64,000 nt of DNA from Burkholderiales bacterium. GTDB lineage: Bacteria > Pseudomonadota > Gammaproteobacteria > Burkholderiales > Burkholderiaceae_C. Below, one piece after another: positions 17,125-25,936 of this stretch (its first letter is position 1; each line of letters starts with the position of its first letter). The position numbers were made by a program, and so were the translations under genes. The stretch is from positions 62,001-126,000 of the forward strand of contig RXJV01000036.1 in the NCBI GenBank assembly GCA_003963075.1, written 5' to 3'. The notes under the pieces are model-generated. The model ran no database searches. It was not told the origin of the DNA and worked only from the letters and a program-made list of their open reading frames with translations.

Positions 17125-18219
17125 TCAAGGAAACAGCAGCAGCCACTCCAGACTGTTCATGCCCAGCCGCCCCTGGGCCAGCACCTGCGCGCCGTCCTCG
17201 TTCGGGTAATGGCGCTGCAGCAGCGCGAAATACGCCGCATTGCGCACGCCGTTGAGCTGGCCCTGGTTGCGGGCATAGGCCGGAAAGCGCTCCGGCTCGC
17301 GGGTCCACAGGGCGGCGCGCCGGTAGGCGGACGCCAGCTGCTGGCCGGCGGGCGTCTGCCAGACGCTTTGGCCCTGCAGCTCGAAGATCCGCGCCGCCGC
17401 CGTGGCCGGCAGCAGGGTGTAGTGCGTGTAGCTCAGCCCATTGATGCCTTGATGCGGACCGCCGCAGTAGTCGTTGGTGTCGCTGCGGCAGACCTCGAGG
17501 CCGAGCACGCCGTCGGCATCGACCTGGCGCTCCAGCAGCGCGATCCAGCGCGCCCGCGCGCGCGCCAGCAGCTCGCGGTCGCCAACATAGGCGGCAATGC
17601 TCGCCTCCAGCAGCACGCCCCAGTTGCCGTGGTTGTTCTTGCGGGCGCTGTGCGACAGCGGCAGCGCGATGCCGGTCAGCAGGCGCCGGAAGCTGGCGTC
17701 GTTCCAGTCGCCGGCGCCACGCACCAGCGAGGCGGCGAGCACATAGCTAGGCAGGTCGAAATTGATTTCGGACGCGCCCTGCTCACTCGACACCGCAACC
17801 AGGGTGTCGGACCAGGCCGAGATCAGCGCCTGCGCATGGGCCGCGTAGCGCGCTTCGCCGGTGGCCGCGAAGCACAGGGCCGCCCGCCACGCAACACTGC
17901 CGTCGCTGGCGAAGCGCCGTGACACGTCCGTCTGCACCACGCCGGTGGTCGTGTAGTGGGGCGGTGGCGCGAACACGGCCACCGGCGCGGCCACGACGTC
18001 GATCTCACGATCGCAGCGCCTCAGCAGCGCTGCGCTGCGTGCTGGATCGGCACGCAAGGCATCGATGTCGGCAGACGTCAGCCACAAGGCAGGCGGCAAC
18101 GCCGCCCCGGCCTGGCACAGACCGCCGGCACACCATGCCGTGGCCGCCACCACAACGCGCAGCAGCCGGCCGGCGGCCCGCCATCCGCCCTCACTTCTCC
18201 ACGCTGCGGCGCTCGTCAC
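17125..18219 (-). CDS. Alginate lyase family (PL5-like) exported protein
   Basis: A 364-aa protein with an N-terminal hydrophobic signal region and an (alpha/alpha)-barrel alginate lyase domain. Key segments are LWLTSADIDALR, SEQGASEINFDLPSYVLAA and the catalytic-type NNHGNWGVLLEAS. It probably cleaves an anionic polysaccharide by beta-elimination in the periplasm; true alginate specificity is not shown. The GTG at 18219 was chosen because GGAGGG stands 5 nt upstream, which places the start 29 nt inside the preceding lipoprotein gene. There is no nearby ATG in frame that fits a signal peptide better. Confidence 0.82.
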   Translation of the reverse strand: MTSAAAWRSEGGWRAAGRLLRVVVAATAWCAGGLCQAGAALPPALWLTSADIDALRADPARSAALLRRCDREIDVVAAPVAVFAPPPHYTTTGVVQTDVSRRFASDGSVAWRAALCFAATGEARYAAHAQALISAWSDTLVAVSSEQGASEINFDLPSYVLAASLVRGAGDWNDASFRRLLTGIALPLSHSARKNNHGNWGVLLEASIAAYVGDRELLARARARWIALLERQVDADGVLGLEVCRSDTNDYCGGPHQGINGLSYTHYTLLPATAAARIFELQGQSVWQTPAGQQLASAYRRAALWTREPERFPAYARNQGQLNGVRNAAYFALLQRHYPNEDGAQVLAQGRLGMNSLEWLLLFP

Positions 18220-19534
18220 GGTCGCCCTCCTTGTCGCGCGCGTGTCGGTCCTTGGGCTCGTCGCGGCCATGGGCTGCAGGCGCCGGCTTGGCGGGCAGCG
18301 CGGGCTGCGGTGCCGGACGCGCCTCGGCCGCTTCCGGACGCGCCGGATGCGCGGCCACCACCGGGGCAGGCGCCGCCTGTGGCCGCTCGTGGACGCGTTC
18401 CGGCGGGCGTTCAAGCGCACGCTCGTCGGGCCGTGATGGCGGGTGCTCGATCGGGCGCTCGATCGACCGCTCCATCGGGCGCTCCATCGGGCGTTCTGCA
18501 TGCGGTGACTCGGCGGGCATCGCATGCGGCGCCGGGTGCGGGCTCTCGACCGCCGCCGGCAGATGCGGCCGGTCGGGCGCCGCCTGCACGTGCCCGGCGG
18601 GATGCGGCGGGGCCAGCACCGGCGCGGCCATCGTGGCCGATGCGGCCTGGATGTGGACCGGCTGCGGCGCCGGCAGGGCTGCCGGCGCATGGCCCGGCAC
18701 ATAGACCGGCACCGGCGCCGTGGCCACCGGCACCGGCGCGGTGGCGTGGACGAAGGCCGGCATGGCCGCCGCGAGATGGGCCTGGGTGGGCGCACTGCCC
18801 TGGAAGGCGCGGCCGCTGGCCGTCGCGCTGGCGGGCGCCACGACGGTCACGTTGGTGACGTTGGTGATGTGGTTCACCACGGTCGTGTTGTGGCTGTCGA
18901 TATTGGTCTGCACGCGCATGCCAACATTGGTCACCGGCGGCGCGCTGATGACGACGGCCGGCGGGGTTCCGAGCGGCGCGGGCACGACCAGGCCGGGGCG
19001 CGAGCCCGGCGGCGGTGGCACGAAGACCCCCAGCGGACCGATGGGGCGCGGGCCGCCGCCCACGCCGATCTCGACCGACAGCCGCAGGCTCGGTGGTGGC
19101 GGCACGAAGGCGACGCCGCGCGCCAGCCAGAAGCCCGGCACGAACACCACCACGCCGTCGCGGTGCTCGTAGTACGGCTGTGCCCAGACATAGCCGGGCT
19201 GCGGCGGCGCCGACCAGCGCCCCGCGCACCAGACCCAGCGTGCGTGCCAGCCCCAATAGCCACCGATCCAGACGGCCTCCGGATACGGCGGCGGCGGCGG
19301 CACCTCCACCAGCATGGGCGGCGGCGCAATCTCGATCGCGACCGGTGCGGGCTGTACCAGCGGCGGTTCGACATAGACGCTGACGACCGGCGGCGGGGGC
19401 GGCGGCACCCAGACCGGCGCCGGCACGACGACGTCGGCATGCACCGCGACGCGCGGCGGCGCGACGACACAGGCGCTCAACAGACTGGCCAGCAGCACCG
19501 GCAGGGCGAAAACAAGGGGGCGCGGCAGGGCCAT
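18191..19534 (-). CDS. Proline-rich YXWGXW-repeat lipoprotein
   Basis: A 447-aa predicted outer-membrane lipoprotein with lipobox LLSAC (Cys22). Long Pro-Val-Ala tracts surround YXWGXW-type repeats (YWGWHARWVWCAGRW, then PGYVWAQPYY and VFVPGFW). The middle has NVTNVTVV-like strands. The C-terminal third is proline/alanine-rich with ER-containing tetrapeptide repeats (MERP, IERP) and a charged end. Family members are uncharacterised envelope proteins. It overlaps the alginate-lyase-like gene by 29 nt, so the two are coupled. The compositional bias limits any finer call. Confidence 0.82.
   Translation of the reverse strand: MALPRPLVFALPVLLASLLSACVVAPPRVAVHADVVVPAPVWVPPPPPPVVSVYVEPPLVQPAPVAIEIAPPPMLVEVPPPPPYPEAVWIGGYWGWHARWVWCAGRWSAPPQPGYVWAQPYYEHRDGVVVFVPGFWLARGVAFVPPPPSLRLSVEIGVGGGPRPIGPLGVFVPPPPGSRPGLVVPAPLGTPPAVVISAPPVTNVGMRVQTNIDSHNTTVVNHITNVTNVTVVAPASATASGRAFQGSAPTQAHLAAAMPAFVHATAPVPVATAPVPVYVPGHAPAALPAPQPVHIQAASATMAAPVLAPPHPAGHVQAAPDRPHLPAAVESPHPAPHAMPAESPHAERPMERPMERSIERPIEHPPSRPDERALERPPERVHERPQAAPAPVVAAHPARPEAAEARPAPQPALPAKPAPAAHGRDEPKDRHARDKEGDRDERRSVEK
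18448..18495. repeat. Four 12-bp tandem repeats
   Basis: Four consecutive 12-mers of the form C[CG]ATCG[GA][GC]CG[CT]T lie inside the lipoprotein gene. They encode the ER-containing tetrapeptide repeat in its C-terminal region and could change copy number in frame. Confidence 0.75.
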
Positions 19535-19704
19535 GACGGGATCCGAGTTGGGGGTGGGCGGGTAACGCCGCGCCTTCGGGGCGCGTTGACCGCGGCCCGC
19601 TGGGGTTTCCTCGCATCCGCCGAATCACGGCGCCGACTGACCGGGGCCGTGCGATGGCGGCCACGAGTCCGGCACAGCCCGCCACGGGTCTGCCACGACC
19701 CGCG

Positions 19705-21168
19705 TCAGCGCCGCATCGGCGATCCGCTGCGCCACGCCGGGTCGCTCCAGCGCTGGAACGCACCGAGCAGCGCCGGCTCGGGCGACTGGCGTTCGGTGGC
19801 CAGCGTGGCGAGCGAGACGACCTCGAAGCTGCGGCGGGTCTTGCCCTCGGCGCGGAACTCACGGGCCAGCAGCATCTGCGCGCCACCCGGCACCCAGCCG
19901 GCAAACTCGGCCACGCCCAGGCCCGGCTGGGCGGGGGCGGGCGGCAGCACCTCCACGCGCCAACCGTCGCGGTCCTTGAGGAAAAGCCACAGCTCGCGCC
20001 AGCCGTCCAGCGGCTGCACCGCCAGCGCCAGCGCGCGGCCCTCGCGGTTCAGCGACGCCGAGGCCAGCGCCACCTGGCCGTAGCTGCAGCGGCGCACGGC
20101 CAGCTTCCCGGCTTCCTTGAGCTCGACGCAGCGCTCGCCGTCGGCGCCGGGCTGCAGCGCCAGCTGCACGGCGCCGAAGTCGCGCGCCGCCGCGCTCGTG
20201 CCCAGCCAGCGTGCGGCGTTCACGCGCATGGCGGCGTCGGCGTAGGCGGCCTGGTCGTCCTCGGTCAGCTCGCTGGGCACGATGGCGGCGAACTCGGCCA
20301 GCGCCGGCGCGGCCTCGCCGGCGGCGCCGCGGCGCGCCTGCGCGAACGCCAGGCTGGCGCTGACCGCCGCGCGGCGCATCTGCAGGCGGTTCTTCCAGTG
20401 CACCGGCAGGGTGGTGGCGTCGACCTGGGCCAGCACCTGCTGGCGCCACTGGTCGCGCGCCTCGGCCTCGCGCGGCGTGGCGCGGGGGTTCAGGCAGTCG
20501 GGCCGCGTCAGCGCCAGCGCCGCGCGCACACGCTGCTCGGGCGTGGCGGCCACCGCGAGCACGCGGCGGAAGGCGTCGCCGTCGTAGCAGACCTGCACGC
20601 GGCCGTCCTCGGCGTCGAACTGCTCGAACTTCAGGCCGTAGCGGGCGGCCACGTCCATCTGCGCGGCGAGCTGGCCTTCGCCGAGCTTGGCATTGGGCAG
20701 CGAGGCGCGGTCGGCGATGCGCTCGGCAAAGGTGGCCAAAGCATCCAGCGCCTCGGCGCCGCCGGGGCCGGCGAACTCGGCCGGCGTGGCGGCCTGCACA
20801 TAGGCCGCGGCCAGGCCCAGGCCCAGGCCCTCGGTGCCCCATTGCTGGCGGGCCAGGCGCAGTTGGGCCAGCAGCTCGGGCGCCGCCCCGTCACCGCGCG
20901 GCAGCACCAGCACCTGGGCCTTGCGCAGCCAGCCGCCGCGCTCGCGCCGGTAGTCCCACACCTGCCAGTGGTCCCCACGTTCGCCGCGGATCTCCAGCGC
21001 CTCGCCGCGGCCCAGCTGGGCCTGCAGCGAGGCGGTGTCGCGCGGCGCGCCGCGCAGTGGCGCGTCCTGCGACACCAGGCCCGCACGCGGGAACTCGGCC
21101 GCTTCGGCCTGGGTGATGACGACGGCCGCCACGGCAGCGGCCACGATGATGAGGGCCACTTTGCGCAT
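19705..21168 (-). CDS. Exported protein with SH3-like domain, function unknown
   Basis: A 487-aa protein with an N-terminal hydrophobic signal (MRKVALIIVAAAVAAVVI, ending near QAEA). A bacterial SH3-like module follows at about residues 30-88 (GLVSQDAPLRGAP, GDHWQVWDYRRERGGWL). The rest is an alpha-helical central region and a beta-rich C-terminus without recognised motifs. It starts 3 nt after the stop of the SPFH-domain gene, so the two are one unit and perhaps act together at the inner membrane or in the periplasm. SH3-like modules in exported proteins often bind peptidoglycan or peptides; binding here is inferred. Confidence 0.75.
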   Translation of the reverse strand: MRKVALIIVAAAVAAVVITQAEAAEFPRAGLVSQDAPLRGAPRDTASLQAQLGRGEALEIRGERGDHWQVWDYRRERGGWLRKAQVLVLPRGDGAAPELLAQLRLARQQWGTEGLGLGLAAAYVQAATPAEFAGPGGAEALDALATFAERIADRASLPNAKLGEGQLAAQMDVAARYGLKFEQFDAEDGRVQVCYDGDAFRRVLAVAATPEQRVRAALALTRPDCLNPRATPREAEARDQWRQQVLAQVDATTLPVHWKNRLQMRRAAVSASLAFAQARRGAAGEAAPALAEFAAIVPSELTEDDQAAYADAAMRVNAARWLGTSAAARDFGAVQLALQPGADGERCVELKEAGKLAVRRCSYGQVALASASLNREGRALALAVQPLDGWRELWLFLKDRDGWRVEVLPPAPAQPGLGVAEFAGWVPGGAQMLLAREFRAEGKTRRSFEVVSLATLATERQSPEPALLGAFQRWSDPAWRSGSPMRR

Positions 21169-21171
21169 GGC

Positions 21172-22431
21172 TCACTCCTTCTCGGCGTCTTGCTGCAGGG
21201 CGGCGGCGGGCTTGGCCCCGCCCAGCAGCGCGCTGCCGATGAAGCCGCCCGAGCCGGGCGGCGCGATGATGACCTGCACCTTGTCCGAGAGCTTGTCGGC
21301 CATGGCCTTCTGCACCAGCAGCGGGTGGCGCGTGATCAGCTCGCCCTCGGCCGCCATCTGCGCGGCCTGGGCCTTGCCCACCTGGGCCAGCCGGTAGGCC
21401 TCGGCATCGGCCAGCTTCTGGCGCGCGGCAGCCTCGGCATCGATCTCGATGCGGCGCGCCTTGGCGGCGCCTTCGGCCTGCTGGATGCGGGCGGCGCTGT
21501 CCGCCTGGGCTTCCAGGGCGCGCTGCTCGATCTGCTTTTGCTTGAAGGGCAGCACATGCTTCATGGCCTCTTCCTGCGCCTTGGCCGCGATGATCTGCTC
21601 GCGCCCGGCCGCCTCGGCCGCGGTCTCGCGGCGCAACTTGTCGGCGGCGGCCTCGAACTCGGTCTCCTTGACCTTCTTCTCGCTGATCTCCAGCGTGTAG
21701 CGCATGCGCTCGCTGGCCAGGCTGTCGGCCAGCAGGCGGTCCATGCCGCGGCGGTAGTCGGGCGGCAGGTCCACCGAGCCGATCTGCACCCCCTTGAGCA
21801 CGATGCCATCGGGCGCCAGGCGGGCGCGCAGCTCGGCCTCCAGCGCGGCGGCGATCTCGGCGCGCTGGCTGGAGAAGATCTCGCGCACGGTGTGGGTGGC
21901 GATCTGCTTGTAGACCACGGCCTGCACGGCCGGGGTGATGACGTCGGCCTCAATGTCGTCGGGCAGCTTGGGCGCGAGCTCGGCCAGGCGCTTGTCGTCC
22001 AGCGCCCAGCGCACCGTCATGTCCAGGCCCAGCGACAGGCCCTCGACCGACTGCAGCGGCGACGGGCCGGTGGCCTTGGCCAGCGAGGCGGGGTGGAAGC
22101 TCTGGTCGCGCAGCGGCAGCAGGCGCACCTCGTGCAGGCCGGGCAGGCGGAAGAAGCTGCCCTCGCGGAACTCGGTGCGGCCGCCGCTGAACTGGTTGAT
22201 GCGCACGGCCGCTTGGCCGTGGGGCACGGCCTGGATGGGCGGGTGCATCACGACGGCATAGCCCGCGGCCGTCACGGCCGTGAGGGCCAGCAGAGGGGGC
22301 AGCGCACGGCGCAGCGAGCGGGCGGCGCCGGGCGCGGCGGTGGTGGCCGCCTCCAGCCCGCGGCGGGTGCCGCGGCCGAAGGCCTGGCGGATGGAGGCGG
22401 CGAGGGTCTTGAGGCGTTGCAGCATGGACAT
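21172..22431 (-). CDS. SPFH/Band 7 (prohibitin-like) membrane protein
   Basis: A 419-aa protein with one membrane segment at about residues 45-65 (LLALTAVTAAGYAVV), then a prohibitin/stomatin-type SPFH domain (about 70-250: QAAVRINQF, TVRWALDD, YKQIATHTVREIFSSQR, LKGVQIGSVDLP). A long alanine/glutamate-rich coiled coil follows (about 250-385) and ends in a glycine-containing tail. Such proteins form membrane-anchored ring assemblies and control proteases or lipid domains. The ATG at 22431 has AGGAG 8 nt upstream, better than a GTG/ATG further up. It is the first gene of the pair with the SH3-like exported protein. Confidence 0.88.
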   Translation of the reverse strand: MSMLQRLKTLAASIRQAFGRGTRRGLEAATTAAPGAARSLRRALPPLLALTAVTAAGYAVVMHPPIQAVPHGQAAVRINQFSGGRTEFREGSFFRLPGLHEVRLLPLRDQSFHPASLAKATGPSPLQSVEGLSLGLDMTVRWALDDKRLAELAPKLPDDIEADVITPAVQAVVYKQIATHTVREIFSSQRAEIAAALEAELRARLAPDGIVLKGVQIGSVDLPPDYRRGMDRLLADSLASERMRYTLEISEKKVKETEFEAAADKLRRETAAEAAGREQIIAAKAQEEAMKHVLPFKQKQIEQRALEAQADSAARIQQAEGAAKARRIEIDAEAAARQKLADAEAYRLAQVGKAQAAQMAAEGELITRHPLLVQKAMADKLSDKVQVIIAPPGSGGFIGSALLGGAKPAAALQQDAEKE

Positions 22432-22598
22432 GGTGTGGGCTCCTTGGCGTGATGGCATCGGCGATGGGCGATGCATGGCCGCCATGGTTCCCGGCCCGCC
22501 GGGAAGGGACGAGAGCCCGGCAGGGCGGGTCTCTTCCGTCGGCCCGGAAGGAAGCTTCCGGCCGCTGTGGCGCTGGCGCTCACCGGTCGATTTGCGGT

Positions 22599-22618
22599 TT
22601 TACGCACGCATGCGTAAA
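22599..22618. promoter_or_regulatory. Perfect inverted repeat upstream of the ATPase gene
   Basis: TTTACGCA (22599-22606) and TGCGTAAA (22611-22618) form perfect 8-bp arms with a 4-nt spacer, in an AT-richer pocket ahead of the ATPase gene. It covers the first possible ATG (22610). A protein-binding operator is plausible; a role is not shown. Confidence 0.5.
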
Positions 22619-22648
22619 TTCGGAAATCCCGCACCGCCTCCCGCCCCG

Positions 22649-23773
22649 ATGAACGACCTCACGCTGCTCTGGCACTTCAAGCGCGCCCCGCTGGCGCAGC
22701 GGCTCGCGCAGCGCCTGTTGGCGCACGAACGCATCGCGATGTTCGGGCCGCGCCAGACCGGCAAGACGACGCTGCTGCGCGAGGAGGTGATGCCCGCCAT
22801 CGAGAAGGCCGGTGCGCTGCCCGTCTACGTCGAATGCTGGCTGGACAAGGCCCGCCCGCTGCACAGCATCAACTACGCGCTGGGCAAGGCGCTGGAGGGG
22901 CTGACGCTGTCGCCCGGCCAGCCGGGCCGCCGCCTCGCCAAGACACCGGTGCGCAAGATCGGCGCGGTGGGCGTGAGCGTCGAGCTGGGCGAGGTGGGCC
23001 AGCGCAAGATCCCCGACAACCCCTTCCTCGCCTTCGACGCCCTGCTCACCAGCCTGCTCGAAGCCGCCGGGCGCGACCTTGTGCTGGTCTTCGATGAGTT
23101 CCAGGCCGTGGCCGAGGTGCCCGAGGCCGACGCCATCGCCGCCGCGCTGCGGGCCGCGCTGACGCAGGCCTCGTCGCGCGTGGGCGTGGTGTTCAGCGGC
23201 TCCAGCCAGACGCTGCTGCTGGAGATGTTCAGCCGCGCGCAGACGCCGCTCTACAACTTCGCCAACGCCGAGCCCTACCCGCTGCTGAAGGAGGATTTCG
23301 TCGGCCATGTGGCCCGGCTGTTCAGCGCGGCGACGAAGCGCGACCTGAACCAGGCCATCGCGCTGCGCGTGCTCGAGGCCGTCGGCCACCAGCCGGCGCC
23401 CTTCCTGAACGCGGTGGGCAATGCGATGAGCAAACCCGGCTGGAGCGTCGAGGACGGCCTGGCCGCCATGCTCGACGCCAAGGCCGTGAACACCTGGTCC
23501 ACCGCCTGGGCGGGCCTGACCGACCTGCAGCGCTTCGCGCTGCGCGCGGCGCACGCCGGCCTGCCGCTCACCGCCGCCGCCACGCTGCAGCAGGCGGCGG
23601 CGGACCTGGGGCAGGCCAAGGTGCAGCCGTCCAGCATCACGCGGGCCGTGGAAACCTTGGTCGACAAGGGCCTGGTGGAGCGCGAGCCGGGCAGCCGCCG
23701 GCATGTCGTCAGCGACCCGGTCATGGCCGCCTGGCTGACCCAGAACGCCGCGCTGCCGGTGCGGCCGGCCTGA
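22649..23773 (+). CDS. AAA-type ATPase with winged-helix C-terminus
   Basis: A 374-aa ATP-binding protein of the archaeal-type/STAND-like ATPase group. Walker A is GPRQTGKTT (G33-T41) and Walker B is LVLVFDEF with D149-E150. A sensor-like stretch is [12 protein letters not shown]. The last 100 residues ([34 protein letters not shown]) look like a winged helix, so DNA or partner binding is likely. The ATG at 22649 is used; an in-frame ATG at 22610, lying in a palindrome, would add 13 residues. No neighbouring effector gene was seen. The target of the ATPase is unknown. Confidence 0.82.
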   Translation: MNDLTLLWHFKRAPLAQRLAQRLLAHERIAMFGPRQTGKTTLLREEVMPAIEKAGALPVYVECWLDKARPLHSINYALGKALEGLTLSPGQPGRRLAKTPVRKIGAVGVSVELGEVGQRKIPDNPFLAFDALLTSLLEAAGRDLVLVFDEFQAVAEVPEADAIAAALRAALTQASSRVGVVFSGSSQTLLLEMFSRAQTPLYNFANAEPYPLLKEDFVGHVARLFSAATKRDLNQAIALRVLEAVGHQPAPFLNAVGNAMSKPGWSVEDGLAAMLDAKAVNTWSTAWAGLTDLQRFALRAAHAGLPLTAAATLQQAAADLGQAKVQPSSITRAVETLVDKGLVEREPGSRRHVVSDPVMAAWLTQNAALPVRPA

Positions 23774-23846
23774 AAACCTGGGGAGCGCCGGGCGGCGGTG
23801 TGGCAGCTATCCTCGCGACGATCTACCGACGCCCGCTGGAGTCCCC

Positions 23847-24362
23847 ATGAAGCAACTCGCCCTTGCCGCCGCCCTGATCGCCGCGCCCGCCCTCGCCACC
23901 GACCTCAGGGTGCCGGTCCACCTCGCCGACAAGACGGGCACCGGCGCCGCCGTCGGCAACGTGCGCATCACCGAAACGCCCTACGGCCTGGCCTTCTACC
24001 CCGAGCTCCAAGGCCTGCCGCCCGGCCTGCACGGCTTCCACATCCACGAAAAGCCCTCCTGCGCGCCCGCCGAGGTCAACGGCGCCACCGTCCCGGCCGG
24101 CGCCGCCGGCGGCCACCTGGACCCGGCCGGCAGCAAGAAGCACGGCGAGCCCTGGGGTGACGGCCACCTGGGCGACCTGCCGCCGCTGTTCGTCGCCGCC
24201 GACGGCTCGGCCACGTCACCCGTGCTCGGCCCGCGCCTGAAGCTGGCCGACGTGAAGAACCGCGCGCTGATGATCCACGCCGGCGGCGACAACCACGCCG
24301 ACCACCCCGCACCGCTCGGCGGCGGCGGGGCGCGGGTGGCGTGCGGGGTGATTGGCGGCTGA
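23847..24362 (+). CDS. sodC: Periplasmic Cu/Zn superoxide dismutase
   Basis: A 171-aa copper/zinc superoxide dismutase that converts superoxide to hydrogen peroxide and oxygen in the periplasm. The signal peptide ends at about residue 18 (APALA). Copper ligands H65, H67, H90 and H144, and zinc ligands H90, H99, H107 and D110, are all in place. C72 and C166 give the conserved disulfide. Size and motif order match bacterial SodC. The gene follows the ATPase on the same strand after 73 nt, and the next gene begins within or just after its 3' end. Confidence 0.95.
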   Translation: MKQLALAAALIAAPALATDLRVPVHLADKTGTGAAVGNVRITETPYGLAFYPELQGLPPGLHGFHIHEKPSCAPAEVNGATVPAGAAGGHLDPAGSKKHGEPWGDGHLGDLPPLFVAADGSATSPVLGPRLKLADVKNRALMIHAGGDNHADHPAPLGGGGARVACGVIGG

Positions 24363-24367
24363 CGCTC

Positions 24368-25156
24368 GTGCCCGAAAGCCTGCCGCCCCCATCCATCGTC
24401 CTCTGCGTTCCAGGGATCTGGTCTTCGCGCAACGAACTGGTCGAGGCCGTCGTCCGCAGCGGCAGCGGCTACATGTTCGCCGGGCAGATCCTGATGCACA
24501 TGCCGACCGGCCAGGCGTTCGAGCTGGAGTTCCACGCGCCTGACCCGCGCATGGGCGCAGCCTTCCGCGCAGCGGGTCCGCATTGGCGCGACACGCCGGC
24601 GATGGACGCCATCGGCTCGCATGCCAGCGTCGTCTATCTGGTCGGCCCGGGCGGCTCCAGCGGCAATGCCGAAGCGCTGATGCTCGCAGCCGCGGCGCTG
24701 TTGAACGCCGGCGGCCTCGGTGTCAAGTTGGAGAGCAGCGGCGTTGCGCACAGCCCCGCTGATTGGCGAGAGCTTTGCGCCAACGTCCATCTGTTCAGTG
24801 CTCACCGCGCCTATGTGCTCTACATCACCGGACCACAGGTCTATTCCTGCGGCATGCACTGCCTCGGTTTGCGCGACGCCATCGTCGACAACGACGGCAC
24901 GCCTGAAGCCGTCGAGCTGCTCAGGGTCTTTACCCGCTACATGTTCACCGAGTCGCCCACCTTGCGCGCGGGCCAGACCTTCTCTGCAGACAACCACGCT
25001 CCGGTCTATCGCCTGAACGACGATCCCGGACCCGATTACGGTGATGGCTCGCTGTACGCCAACCCTTACGGCTGTTGGCGCCTGGAGCGGGTCTCAACTC
25101 TCAGCACATCGAAACCGCCGGGCTGGCGTGCGGCGCTGCGGCGCCTCGTGTCGTGA
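24368..25156 (+). CDS. DUF4261-like hypothetical protein
   Basis: A 262-aa soluble protein. The start is unsure: GTG at 24368 gives VPESLPPPSIVLCVPG, while GTG at 24341 would overlap sodC by 22 nt. The layout recalls the uncharacterised DUF4261 family: a first strand SIVLCVPG, a helix-strand core ending in AAAALLNAGGLGVKLESSGVA, and a C-terminal SCGMHCLGLRDA plus FTRYMF..RAGQTFSAD. That assignment is tentative. DUF4261 proteins often occur near secreted effectors, but none is seen here. Base composition is somewhat less GC-rich than the neighbours. Confidence 0.65.
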   Translation: MPESLPPPSIVLCVPGIWSSRNELVEAVVRSGSGYMFAGQILMHMPTGQAFELEFHAPDPRMGAAFRAAGPHWRDTPAMDAIGSHASVVYLVGPGGSSGNAEALMLAAAALLNAGGLGVKLESSGVAHSPADWRELCANVHLFSAHRAYVLYITGPQVYSCGMHCLGLRDAIVDNDGTPEAVELLRVFTRYMFTESPTLRAGQTFSADNHAPVYRLNDDPGPDYGDGSLYANPYGCWRLERVSTLSTSKPPGWRAALRRLVS

Positions 25157-25226
25157 GCTGAGGCGACGCTCACGCCGGAAGAATCCTTCCGCCGTCACGC
25201 GGGGCGGCCTCCACATAATCTGCCCC

Positions 25227-25928
25227 ATGCCCCGCATCGCCGTCATCGAGGACGACCCCACCACCAGCGCGCAGCTCAGCGGCTGGATCCGCGCCGCCCG
25301 CCCCGAGCTGGTCGTCGACCAGCACTTCGACCGCGACTCGGCGGAAGCCGCGCTCTCGCGCGAGCGCTACGACCTCGTGGTGCTGGACATCGAACTGGGC
25401 CGCGAGCGCAATGCCGGCGTGGCGCTGATCAACGAGATCAACAAGCAGGGCCTGGGCACGCCGGTGCTGGTGGTGTCGGCCATGCCGGCGGCCATCTACC
25501 GCAGCATCATGAAGGCGCTGGACGCCTGGGACTACCTGCAGAAGACGACCTTCGACGAAGCCGAGTTCGTCGAGACCTTCCTCGACATCCTGCGCACCGC
25601 CAAGCTGCGCGAACCGGCGGGCAAGGCAACGCCCAAGCTGGCCGACGACAGCCTGCTGCTGGACCCTCTGAAGCAGCGCTCCGCGATGTGGCGCGGCCAG
25701 CGCATCAACCTGCCGCTCACGGCGCAGCGGATCCTCGCCACGCTGCACGCCCGCGCCGGCGAGGTGGTGAGTTATGAAGAGCTGTTCGACGTGGTCAAGA
25801 GCGGCCGCAACCGCGACAACGTGCGCAAGCACGTGGCCACGATCCGCGACGCCTTCCGCGACGTGGACCCGGCGTTCGATGGCATCGAGAACATCCCGAT
25901 GCGGGGTTTTCGCTGGTCTGGATCCTGA
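25227..25928 (+). CDS. Response regulator, OmpR-like winged helix
   Basis: A 233-aa two-component regulator. The receiver domain (about 1-120) has the acidic pair IEDD and phosphoacceptor D54 in VVLDIEL. The C-terminal domain (about 145-233) has the winged-helix pattern LPLTAQRILATLHARAGEVVSYEELFDVV and RKHVATIRDAF, so it binds DNA. It is followed after 8 nt by a histidine kinase gene and is clearly its partner. The ATG at 25227 gives the standard receiver N-terminus (MPRIAVIEDD). No target promoter can be named. Confidence 0.92.
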   Translation: MPRIAVIEDDPTTSAQLSGWIRAARPELVVDQHFDRDSAEAALSRERYDLVVLDIELGRERNAGVALINEINKQGLGTPVLVVSAMPAAIYRSIMKALDAWDYLQKTTFDEAEFVETFLDILRTAKLREPAGKATPKLADDSLLLDPLKQRSAMWRGQRINLPLTAQRILATLHARAGEVVSYEELFDVVKSGRNRDNVRKHVATIRDAFRDVDPAFDGIENIPMRGFRWSGS

Positions 25929-25936
25929 CCGCGCGG

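Noticed and set aside
18417..18500. Short tandem repeats as a CRISPR array
   Set aside because: The 12-bp units are contiguous without spacers, lie in frame inside a lipoprotein gene, and no cas gene is present.
19654..22452. A 932-codon open frame on the plus strand opposite the SPFH and SH3-like genes
   Set aside because: It spans two well-formed minus-strand genes, with repetitive Leu/Gly/Gln/His-rich composition and no recognisable domain.
22599..23773. AAA ATPase as the core of an anti-phage system
   Set aside because: No nuclease, TIR, protease or other effector gene is adjacent on the same strand. The neighbours are sodC and an SPFH gene, so there is no contextual support.
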